Shown here one piece after another: positions 31,721-39,155 of a stretch of 64,000 nucleotides of DNA. A model generated the notes under the pieces. The model had not been told where the DNA came from, ran no database searches, and saw nothing but the letters and a program-made list of their open reading frames with translations. Numbering within the stretch: the stretch's first letter is position 1; each line of letters begins with the position of its first letter. This stretch comes from Vulcanimicrobiota bacterium (GTDB taxonomy: Bacteria; Vulcanimicrobiota; Vulcanimicrobiia; Vulcanimicrobiales; Vulcanimicrobiaceae): the NCBI GenBank assembly GCA_027459645.1, contig DAIDHQ010000010.1, positions 1 to 64,000 on the forward strand, given 5' to 3'. A program made the translations under genes and the position numbers.

Positions 31721-33997
31721 ATGATGACCCGTACGAGACTGCGAGTTGGCGGTCTTATCACGATCGTCGCTGCGGCTGCGCTTGCGGCTTGCGGCGGCGG
31801 TGGAGGCGGCACCCCGACTCCCGTTACCCCGCCCGGCACTCCCACCCCGACCATTGCGCCGACCACGCAAGCGACGACGGCGGCGCTGAGCCCCAGCGCC
31901 ACCACGCCGATCAACTTCGGCGGCATTTCCGAGAACGGCGTGAACATCCTCAACAGCGCATCGATGACGATGCCCGCCGTCAGTGTTGCAACCACCGCGC
32001 AGATTACGCTGGAGGCGCCCGTCCCGAGCGGCGTCGCGACGCCGTCGGCAATGAGCGTGCATCTAAAGAAGCCCTCCACCCTCGGCGTTCCGACCACGCC
32101 GATCGCCTATTTCGCCGTTACCGTCAATCCGACCGTAACGATCACGCAGAGCCCGGCGTTCACGATCAATTTCACGACCGCGCAAACCGGCAACTGTTAC
32201 ATCATCGTGTTTGACACGTCGAATCCGACGCAAGGGTGGAACGGCTTGCTCGGGCCGCAGCCGTGCAGCTCGTCCGTCTCGTTCCCGGCCGTGCCGATCA
32301 ATCCGCCATACACGCTGAACTCGTCCAGCGAGTACATTTTTGCGATCGTGGCGACGTCGGGGACGATTGAAACGCCGACGCCTTCACCGTCCCCGAGCTC
32401 GAGCCCAGGAGCGGCAGCGACGCTTCCGCCGGTCACCGGCTCGACCTTCGGCGGCTATGCGCCGTGGGATGTCGCGACCGCGTTTAACTTCCCCGTGCAG
32501 TCCGGCTACAACGGTGCAGGCGAGACCGTTGCCATCATTGGCGACGAAACCCCGTCCCCGGGTGACCTGCAAGGCTACCAAAACGACTGGAGCTTGCCGG
32601 GTAATCCGGCCGGTAACGTCACGGTGAAGAACGTCAGCGGCGTTACGCCCGGCGGTAGCGATCCCTCGGGATTGGGCGAAGCGACCCTCGACGTCGAAAC
32701 GGTCATGGGCCTTGCTCCGGGTGCAAACATCGTGTTCTATAACACGCAAGGCGACCTGAGCAACTCGGCATTCTTGCTCGCCGAGCAACAAGTGAAAACC
32801 GACAATCCCAACGTCTTCTCGCTCTCGTTCGGTGGATGCGAAAGCTACCCGGTGAGCCAAGCGACGCCTGCCCCCGACTCACCCGTTTTTGCGGCTATGA
32901 ACGCAAACGGCATGGCGGTCACGGCATCGTCGGGCGACCAGGGAGACAACTGCTTCACCGGTCAGACCTCGCCGCAATTCACGTTTGGCGTGAACTACCC
33001 GGCGAGCGACCCGAGCGTGATCGGCGTCGGTGGCAACGAGACGATTCCGACGACGTCCTCGCTCACCGCGCCGGTCGCTTGGAACGACACCGCGTTCAGC
33101 GGCAGCCAAGGTGCAACCGGCGGTGGCGTTTCCGTTGCTTACGCAATCCCGTCGTTCCAAGCCGGCGTTAGCGGAATGTTCTCCACCACGCAACGCAACG
33201 TCCCCGACGTTGCGATGCCGGCCGAAGGCGTGTTGATCCAACTCAACGGCAAGATGCAGGAATTCGGCGGAACGTCGTGGGCCGCACCGCAAACCGCGGC
33301 GCTCATGGCGGAACTCGACGAATACTGCAACGGTCGTCCGACCAATGCCGTCGCGGAACTCTATAAAGCCTACTCGCAGAGTGCGGGCAAGGACTTTATC
33401 GCGATCACGAGCGGCAACAACGCCTACGGTGCTGAGTCGGTGACGTACAAAGCCAACGCCAACGGTGGATACAACAACACAACCGGCCTCGGCTTGCTCA
33501 AAGGCATGTCGATCGCACAGACGATGTGCCCGAGCGGCACGTGGACCGGCGGCGTCGGCGGCGCGACCCGTCCGATGGCGCTCGCCAGCAACTACGGTGC
33601 CGCACGTCCGACCCAACTGCCGTACGTACGGCGCTTCACCGACTCGCAAGATCGCGGGCCGGTGGCCGCAGGTACGCAGACCAACGTGTTGCTCGTTCTT
33701 CGCAACACGCCGACGGCCGGCAGCGACCAGCAGAAGATCATCGACGATTTGACGGCCCATGGCTTCACCGTGAAGCAGACCTTCGCCGATCACTCGATGA
33801 TCCAAGTGAGCGCCCCGGCATCGGCCATAGCGAGCTACTTCAACACGGAGATTCACCAGGTCGACGGAGGCAAGTACGGCATGCTCTACTCGAACGCATC
33901 GCCGATCGTGCTTCCCGCGTCGATCGCGCCGTACGTCAGCACGGTGTTCGCCGACAACTTGCCGGCGCGCATCCCGCTGTCGTACCGCATCCGGTAA
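31721..33997 (+). CDS. sedolisin-like serine-carboxyl peptidase lipoprotein (S53) with C-terminal propeptide-like domain, copy B
   Basis: 758 aa from the ATG at 31721 (AAGGA 10 nt upstream). Same architecture as copy A: lipobox LAAC, Gly run, Thr/Pro linker, a beta-rich domain (about 60-230; AMSVHLKKPSTLGVP is shared), S53 domain with Glu320 and Asp324 (EATLDVE), Asp406 (SSGDQGD) and Ser519 (GGTSWAAP), and a C-terminal domain from about residue 650 (NVLLVLRNTPTAGS ... IAPYVSTVFADNLP). Every catalytic residue is intact. Divergence from A is spread over the whole length, so the duplication is not recent. A hairpin at 34030 follows. Confidence 0.85.
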   Translation: MMTRTRLRVGGLITIVAAAALAACGGGGGGTPTPVTPPGTPTPTIAPTTQATTAALSPSATTPINFGGISENGVNILNSASMTMPAVSVATTAQITLEAPVPSGVATPSAMSVHLKKPSTLGVPTTPIAYFAVTVNPTVTITQSPAFTINFTTAQTGNCYIIVFDTSNPTQGWNGLLGPQPCSSSVSFPAVPINPPYTLNSSSEYIFAIVATSGTIETPTPSPSPSSSPGAAATLPPVTGSTFGGYAPWDVATAFNFPVQSGYNGAGETVAIIGDETPSPGDLQGYQNDWSLPGNPAGNVTVKNVSGVTPGGSDPSGLGEATLDVETVMGLAPGANIVFYNTQGDLSNSAFLLAEQQVKTDNPNVFSLSFGGCESYPVSQATPAPDSPVFAAMNANGMAVTASSGDQGDNCFTGQTSPQFTFGVNYPASDPSVIGVGGNETIPTTSSLTAPVAWNDTAFSGSQGATGGGVSVAYAIPSFQAGVSGMFSTTQRNVPDVAMPAEGVLIQLNGKMQEFGGTSWAAPQTAALMAELDEYCNGRPTNAVAELYKAYSQSAGKDFIAITSGNNAYGAESVTYKANANGGYNNTTGLGLLKGMSIAQTMCPSGTWTGGVGGATRPMALASNYGAARPTQLPYVRRFTDSQDRGPVAAGTQTNVLLVLRNTPTAGSDQQKIIDDLTAHGFTVKQTFADHSMIQVSAPASAIASYFNTEIHQVDGGKYGMLYSNASPIVLPASIAPYVSTVFADNLPARIPLSYRIR

Positions 33998-34029
33998 CGC
34001 TCGAGGCTACGCCTGCGTTGAAAAAAATG

Positions 34030-34055
34030 AAGGGCATCCCCGCGGGGGTGCCCTT
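34030..34055. terminator. bidirectional terminator-like hairpin after sedolisin B
   Basis: AAGGGCATCCCC (34030-34041) pairs with GGGGTGCCCTT (34045-34055) (the inner G run gives a short loop). An A-run ahead of it (34019-34027) becomes a T-run for the minus strand; on the plus strand the tail is CGTCTTTG, with few Ts. It lies 30 nt after sedolisin B and 26 nt before speE. Confidence 0.65.
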
Positions 34056-34080
34056 CGTCTTTGCCGAAACGGCGCTCGCT

Positions 34081-34971
34081 ATGCCTAAAACCGAACATTG
34101 GCAGTGGTACGTTGAAGAATCGGCACCCACCGAGCAGCATCACCACGCGATCGACAACGTCTATTACACGGGTCGCTCCGAATTTCAGCAAGTCGCGGTC
34201 ATTAGCACGCCGGTCTTCGGCAAGATGTTGATTCTCGACGGCGACACGCAGAGTTCGGAACACGACGAAAAGATCTACCACGAGACGCTCGTTCATCCGG
34301 CGATGGCCGGCGCGAGCGACCGTTCCGACGTGTTGATTCTGGGCGGCGGCGAAGGGGCGACGCTGCGCGAGGTGTTGCGCCGCAACGACGTGCGCCGCTG
34401 CACGATGGTCGACATCGACGGCCTCGTCGTCGACCTTTCGAAAGAGTTTTTGCCCGAGTGGTCCGACGGTGCCTTCGACGATCCGCGCGCGCGTGTAATC
34501 GTCGGCGACGCGCTGCAGTTCATGCGCGACGACAAAGACCGCTACGGCGTCATCATTTCCGATCTCACCGAGCCGCTCGAAGATTCACCGAGCAACATGC
34601 TCTTCAACGACGAAGTGTTTGCGCTCATCAAGTCGCGTCTAGCGGACGACGGCGTCTACGTACTCCAAGCGAGCACGCTTGCCTTCCACAATCTCTCGCT
34701 GCACTGCAAGATGGCGCGCACGCTGCGTCAGCACTATAAATACGTCGCGTCGTTCTTCCACTATGTGCCGGCCTTTGACACCGATTGGGCGTTTCTGGCC
34801 TGTAGCGACCGGGTCGATCTCGCGACTCTGAGCGAGGTTGCCGTCAACGACTACTGCGCTGGCCTGAAGGGCGAGAACTTTTTCTACGACGGCGAGACCC
34901 ACAAACGGCTCTTCTCGCTGCCGCTCTACGTGCGCCGCGCGATCGCCAAGCCGGGGCCGGTGTTTAGCTAA
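34081..34971 (+). CDS. speE: spermidine synthase
   Basis: 296 aa from the ATG at 34081; frames open further upstream run across the terminator and are not conserved. Key motifs: QSSEHDEKIYHETLVHPAM, the AdoMet-binding LILGGGEGATLREVLR, MVDIDGLVVDLSKEFLP, and VIISDLTEPLED with the catalytic Asp. It transfers the aminopropyl group made by SpeH to putrescine. It lies apart from speH with the two sedolisin genes in between. Confidence 0.95.
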   Translation: MPKTEHWQWYVEESAPTEQHHHAIDNVYYTGRSEFQQVAVISTPVFGKMLILDGDTQSSEHDEKIYHETLVHPAMAGASDRSDVLILGGGEGATLREVLRRNDVRRCTMVDIDGLVVDLSKEFLPEWSDGAFDDPRARVIVGDALQFMRDDKDRYGVIISDLTEPLEDSPSNMLFNDEVFALIKSRLADDGVYVLQASTLAFHNLSLHCKMARTLRQHYKYVASFFHYVPAFDTDWAFLACSDRVDLATLSEVAVNDYCAGLKGENFFYDGETHKRLFSLPLYVRRAIAKPGPVFS

Positions 34972-35404
34972 GGAGCGTCTCGAGCAAGAAGCTTACTTCA
35001 CGGCTCGACGAGAATGACCAGAGCCGGCCCTCGGAACGCGCGGCCGCCGCGAGAGCTTTGTCTGTGGTCGCAAGGCTTGAGTCCGTTTCAATTGATGCCG
35101 CGAGATATGCGGCGTCATAAGCGGTGAGGGCATGCTTATGTGCTGTTTCAATAATCAGTGAAAGTCGCGGCGCATAGGTTTCGATGTCGATGCCCTCAAT
35201 CGCATTGAGCATAAGCGTCATTTCAGCACCATCGACGTTGCCGGCAAGCTGCTCGCGTAGGAGCATGGCCGAAATTTCGGTTTGAAAGTTTCCAGGCGCG
35301 TACAATTGGAAAGCAAGGATCGCTTCTTGTACCTCGTTCCGGCGCTCTTGAATGAATGCCGAAATGAAGGCCGACGCATCGATCACTAGTCGTTGTGCTG
35401 CCAC
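34964..35404 (-). CDS. PIN-domain toxin (VapC-like)
   Basis: 146 aa. The PIN metal-binding acidic residues are at VIDASAF (Asp9), ISAMLL region Glu, TAYDAAYLA (Asp) and LATTDKALA (Asp), so the RNase site is complete. VapC toxins cut tRNA or rRNA when the antitoxin is degraded. Its start overlaps the antitoxin by 19 nt, and its 3' end overlaps speE by 8 nt convergently. Confidence 0.9.
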   Translation of the reverse strand: MAAQRLVIDASAFISAFIQERRNEVQEAILAFQLYAPGNFQTEISAMLLREQLAGNVDGAEMTLMLNAIEGIDIETYAPRLSLIIETAHKHALTAYDAAYLAASIETDSSLATTDKALAAAARSEGRLWSFSSSREVSFLLETLLS

Positions 35405-35676
35405 CGGCGCCCCTCTCGAATGCCCGTCTGAATGTCTTCCTGGGAAAGGGGACGTCCCCGTCGCGCGGCCATCGCCCGGCCAACCGCGACCAACTGATCC
35501 GCCGCCTGCCGCCGCTTCCGATCGATAGATGTCTGCGGATCTATCGGAGCGATCTTCGCAACCGGCTTTCCGTTGCGAAGGATAATCGTCTCTTGGCCTC
35601 GTTCGGCCGCGCCGACGAGCTCGGAAAACCGGGTCTTGGCTTCGAAGCTTCCAACCCGTGGCGCATCTCGCTTCAT
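35386..35676 (-). CDS. Phd/YefM-family antitoxin
   Basis: 96 aa from the ATG at 35676. The N-terminal Phd fold, VGSFEAKTRFSELVGAAERGQETIILRNGKPVAKIAPID, is the DNA-binding and dimerisation part. The C-terminal helix (EDIQTGIREGRRWQHND) should mask the PIN toxin. The gene overlaps the toxin by 19 nt, typical for coupled pairs. It is likely autoregulated. GC content is a bit lower than in surrounding genes, suggesting transfer. Confidence 0.88.
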   Translation of the reverse strand: MKRDAPRVGSFEAKTRFSELVGAAERGQETIILRNGKPVAKIAPIDPQTSIDRKRRQAADQLVAVGRAMAARRGRPLSQEDIQTGIREGRRWQHND

Positions 35677-35800
35677 CAATCTAGTTTACCAGATAGGTCA
35701 ACTTATTTGACGGAGCGATGCGAATGGAGCGGCCTCGTACTCGCCGCCAGCGAAAAGCCGTAGCGTCCCGCGCGCCGGTAGGAGTACGCTTCGGAGGTTC

Positions 35801-36232
35801 ATGAGCATCGATTTCGCCTCGGCCCCGCACCGCTGGGAAAAGGAAAAGTCGCACTTCGTCGCGCTCCTCGACCTGAAACTCGAGTTGGTCGAGCACGGCA
35901 AAGCGGTCATGCGCATGCCCTTCCGGCCCGAGATAGCGAACGGCGCGGGCGCCGTGCACGGCGGCGCGATCGTCAGCCTCTGCGACACGGTTTTTTACGT
36001 GGCGCTCGCTTCGATTTACGGCCGCGAGCAAGAGACCGTCACCGTTTCGCTGCAATGCAACTTCCTTGCGCCCGCGTTGCCGCCCCACGACTTGATCGCC
36101 GAGGCGACCGTGTTGCGAGCCGGTCGGCGCGTTTGTTACGGCGAAGTGCAAGTGAAGAGCAACGACAAGCTCGTCGCGCACGCGACGCTCAACTTCCTCA
36201 ACTCTTATTCTGACGAGGCCCCGAAGACATGA
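35801..36232 (+). CDS. PaaI-type hotdog thioesterase
   Basis: 143 aa. The hotdog fold with the active-site helix NGAGAVHGGAIVSLCDTVFYVAL (HGG motif, catalytic Asp), as in PaaI/YbgC acyl-CoA thioesterases. C-terminal RAGRRVCYGEVQVKSNDKLVAHATLNFL is the usual beta-end. The ATG at 35801 is preceded by GGAGG (about 35792). It overlaps gcvT by 4 nt, so it belongs to the glycine cleavage operon, though the reason for this pairing is not obvious. Confidence 0.9.
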   Translation: MSIDFASAPHRWEKEKSHFVALLDLKLELVEHGKAVMRMPFRPEIANGAGAVHGGAIVSLCDTVFYVALASIYGREQETVTVSLQCNFLAPALPPHDLIAEATVLRAGRRVCYGEVQVKSNDKLVAHATLNFLNSYSDEAPKT

Positions 36233-37332
36233 CCGCTTCGACCGATTTGCGCCGTACCGCGCTCTACGACGAGCACGTGAAGCTGGGCGCGCGCCTGGTG
36301 CCGTTCGCCGGCTTTGAAATGCCCGTGCAATACTCCGGCATCTTGAAAGAGCACGACGCCGTACGCCATCGCGCCGGATTGTTCGATCTCTCGCACATGG
36401 GGCAGTTCATTCTCGAGGGTCCCAACGTTGCGGAGTGGGCAGATACGCTTGCGATCAATGCGGTTGCGACGATGAAGCCGATGCAAGCGCGCTACAATAT
36501 TTTTTGCAACCCGCATGGCGGCGCGCACGACGATACGATTTTCTATCGGTTGGACGGACGGTGGATGCTCGTGGTCAACGGCGCAAATGCGGACAAGATG
36601 TGGGATCATCTCAACGCCAATCTTGCCGACGGCGTGCGCTTGCAGAACCTGCACGGACGTAACGCGCTCATCGCGATTCAAGGGCCGAAATCGGTCGAGG
36701 TGCTTGCGCCGCACACGGACGTGGACGTGGCGAACGTGAAATATTATTTCTGCGCCGAAGGCACCGTCTACGGAAAACCGGCGATCATCGCGCGTACGGG
36801 CTACACCGGCGAAGACGGTTTCGAACTCTTCGTCTTCGGCGAACACGCACCGGAGATTTGGAGCAATCTGCTTCGCGACGGCAAAGATCTCGGGCTCGAA
36901 GCCTGCGGTCTGGGCGCGCGCGACGTGCTGCGGCTCGAGGCGGGCATGCCGCTCTACGGCCACGAGCTCACCGAAGAGATTACGCCGGTTCAAGCCGGCT
37001 TGCAGTGGGCGCTCAAGACGAGCAAGCCCGAATTTATCGGGCGCAATGCGTTGATCGAACAGCTTGAACGCGACGATTACCCGCGCATCGTCGGCTTGAT
37101 GATGAACGGCCGCGCGCCGGCGCGCGAGGGCTACAAGGTCTTTCTCGGTGACCGGGAAGTCGGGGACGTTCGCAGCGGCTCCATGGCGCCCGCGGTCGGG
37201 GGGAAGAACATCGCGACGGCACTCGTCGCAAAAGACGCCGCAACCGAAGGCACCGCGCTGACGGTCGATATACGCGGCACGAAACACGATGCGACCGTAG
37301 TCGCACTGCCATTCTACAAACGCGCAAAGTAA
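36229..37332 (+). CDS. gcvT: aminomethyltransferase (glycine cleavage T protein)
   Basis: 367 aa. GcvT landmarks: LGARLVPFAGFEMPVQY, GLFDLSHMGQF, ARYNIFCNPHGGAHDDTIFYRL, ARTGYTGEDGFELF and LGARDVLRLEAGMPLYGHEL. It releases ammonia from the H-protein-bound aminomethyl group and forms 5,10-methylene-THF. It overlaps the thioesterase by 4 nt, and gcvH follows after 15 nt. Confidence 0.96.
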   Translation: MTASTDLRRTALYDEHVKLGARLVPFAGFEMPVQYSGILKEHDAVRHRAGLFDLSHMGQFILEGPNVAEWADTLAINAVATMKPMQARYNIFCNPHGGAHDDTIFYRLDGRWMLVVNGANADKMWDHLNANLADGVRLQNLHGRNALIAIQGPKSVEVLAPHTDVDVANVKYYFCAEGTVYGKPAIIARTGYTGEDGFELFVFGEHAPEIWSNLLRDGKDLGLEACGLGARDVLRLEAGMPLYGHELTEEITPVQAGLQWALKTSKPEFIGRNALIEQLERDDYPRIVGLMMNGRAPAREGYKVFLGDREVGDVRSGSMAPAVGGKNIATALVAKDAATEGTALTVDIRGTKHDATVVALPFYKRAK

Positions 37333-37347
37333 CAGGAGAAGAAGCCA

Positions 37348-37728
37348 GTGGCGCAGCCTGCAGATCTGCTGTACAGCAAAGAACACGAATGGGTGAAACT
37401 CGACGGCGATACGGCGCTGATCGGCATCACCGATTACGCTCAGAATTCACTCGGCGATATCGTCTACGTCGAACTTCCGCGTGTCGGTAAGCAGATCGAT
37501 CAGTTCGGGAACGTCGGCGTCGTCGAATCGGTAAAGGCCGTTTCCGATCTTTTCACGCCGATCGGCGGCGAAGTGCTCGAAGTCAACGCCAATCTCGAAA
37601 ACGACCCGGCCGTCGTCAATCGCGACCCTTACGGCGAAGGCTGGCTCTTCAAAGTCAAGCTCAAAGACGTGACCGAAAAGACGAACCTGCTCTCCGCCGA
37701 CGACTACGAAAAGATCGCTCACGACTAA
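37348..37728 (+). CDS. gcvH: glycine cleavage system H protein
   Basis: 126 aa from a GTG start with AGGAGAAG upstream. The lipoylated lysine is Lys63 in VVESVKAVSDLFTP. Begins SKEHEWVKLDGDTALIGITDYAQNSLGDIVYVELP, standard for GcvH. The lipoyl arm shuttles the aminomethyl group between the P, T and L proteins. A repeat fragment follows directly. Confidence 0.97.
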   Translation: MAQPADLLYSKEHEWVKLDGDTALIGITDYAQNSLGDIVYVELPRVGKQIDQFGNVGVVESVKAVSDLFTPIGGEVLEVNANLENDPAVVNRDPYGEGWLFKVKLKDVTEKTNLLSADDYEKIAHD

Positions 37729-37731
37729 AGC

Positions 37732-37786
37732 GATCCTTCGACCGCACCGGCTGCGCGTTGCGCAACCAGTTCCGCTCAGGATGACA
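37732..37786. repeat. TGTCATCC-family repeat, partial copy
   Basis: Begins GATCCTTCG and ends GCTCAGGATGACA: the right half of the element, with an inner stem GCGCGTTGCGC. It fills the gap between gcvH and gcvPA. Confidence 0.7.
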
Positions 37787-37793
37787 ACCAGAC

Positions 37794-39155
37794 GTGTATA
37801 CACCCCACACTGAACAAGACATTGGCGCGATGCTCGCCGCGATCGGCGTCGGCTCGCTCGAAGAACTGCTGAAAGTTCCCGACGCGGTCGCGCTTAAAGC
37901 GCCGCTGGACGTCGTGCCGGCGCTGCCCGAATATCAGATCGCGCGACGCTTCGATCATTTCGCGTCGAAGAACGCGGGCGTCGATTACACGTCGTTCCTT
38001 GGAGCGGGGTCGTACCGCCATTACGCGCCGCCCGCAATTGGAGCGCTTGCAATGCGCGGCGAGTTCTTGACGGCGTACACGCCGTATCAGGCGGAAGTCT
38101 CGCAAGGCTATTTGCAGGCGATCTACGAGTGGCAGAGTTACATCTGCCTGCTCACCGGCATGGATATCGCGAACGCGTCGGTCTACGACGGCGCAACGGC
38201 GCTCGCGGAAGGCGCGATCATGGCCATCAACGCGAACGGGCGCAAGAAGGTGCTCGTGTCGCGCGCCGTCGATCCGAATTATCGTGCGGTACTGAAGACC
38301 TACTGCGACGGTCTCGACGTCGAGATCGACGAGTTGCCGTGGAGCGCCGATGGAACGACCGACCTCGCGGCGTTGCGCGCGGCGGTTGCCGGCAAAGAGT
38401 ATGCGGCGGTCGCGATTCAAACGCCGAATTTCTTCGGCAACCTCGATGCCTTTGATGCGCAGACGGCCGCGGCAGTTCGCGCGAGCGGTACCGTGCCGAT
38501 CTGCGTCGTCTCCGAAGCGCTCTCCCTCGCCGCACTCGCGACGCCCGCGTCGTGGGGCGCCGAAATCGTCGTCGGCGAAGCGCAGAGCTTCGGCGTTGCG
38601 ATGGCCTACGGCGGTCCGTACGTCGGCTTTATCGCCTCGACCAAAGAACACATGCGCCGCATTCCGGGACGGCTCGTCGGCAAGACGGTCGATAAGGACG
38701 GCCGGACCGCGTTCGTCCTGACGCTGCAGGCGCGCGAGCAGCATATTCGCCGCGAACGTGCGACGTCGAACATCTGCACGAACCAAGCGCATTGCGCCCT
38801 GATCGCCACGATCTATCTCGCACTGATGGGAAAGACCGGGCTGCGCGACGCCGCTGCGCTGAACTTGCATCGCTCGCGCGAACTCGCGACCGCCGTGTCG
38901 AGCATCGACGGGATCGACCTGAAATTCACCGCGCCGTTCTTCAACGAAGTCGTCGTCGACGTGCATCAGCCGGCGAGCGAAGTGCTCGCGAAGCTGCAGG
39001 AGCGAAAGATTCTAGGCGGCGTCGATCTCGGGCGCTGGTATCCCGAACTCTCGACGTGCATCTTGATGAACGCGACCGAGTTGACCACGAGCGGCGAGAT
39101 CGCCGCGCTTGCTACCGCCCTTGGAGAAATCGTCCGTGTCCACGCAAACGTCTAG
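37794..39155 (+). CDS. gcvPA: glycine dehydrogenase (decarboxylating) subunit 1
   Basis: 453 aa from a GTG start placed just after the repeat fragment. Family pattern: YTPHTEQDIGAMLAAIGV, FLGAGSYRHYAPPAI, FLTAYTPYQAEVSQGYLQAIYEWQSYICLLTGMDIANASVYDGATALAEG and FGVAMAYGGPYVGF. It is the non-PLP-binding half of the two-subunit P protein and pairs with GcvPB. The 3' end overlaps gcvPB by 20 nt. Confidence 0.95.
   Translation: MYTPHTEQDIGAMLAAIGVGSLEELLKVPDAVALKAPLDVVPALPEYQIARRFDHFASKNAGVDYTSFLGAGSYRHYAPPAIGALAMRGEFLTAYTPYQAEVSQGYLQAIYEWQSYICLLTGMDIANASVYDGATALAEGAIMAINANGRKKVLVSRAVDPNYRAVLKTYCDGLDVEIDELPWSADGTTDLAALRAAVAGKEYAAVAIQTPNFFGNLDAFDAQTAAAVRASGTVPICVVSEALSLAALATPASWGAEIVVGEAQSFGVAMAYGGPYVGFIASTKEHMRRIPGRLVGKTVDKDGRTAFVLTLQAREQHIRRERATSNICTNQAHCALIATIYLALMGKTGLRDAAALNLHRSRELATAVSSIDGIDLKFTAPFFNEVVVDVHQPASEVLAKLQERKILGGVDLGRWYPELSTCILMNATELTTSGEIAALATALGEIVRVHANV

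Noticed and set aside
34027-34080. Earlier start of speE at 34027
   Set aside because: The frame would run through the hairpin and lacks a ribosome site; SpeE-like sequence begins at 34081.
35680-35800. Glycine riboswitch ahead of the gcv operon
   Set aside because: The 120-nt gap before the thioesterase lacks the conserved glycine aptamer core; no paired aptamers seen.
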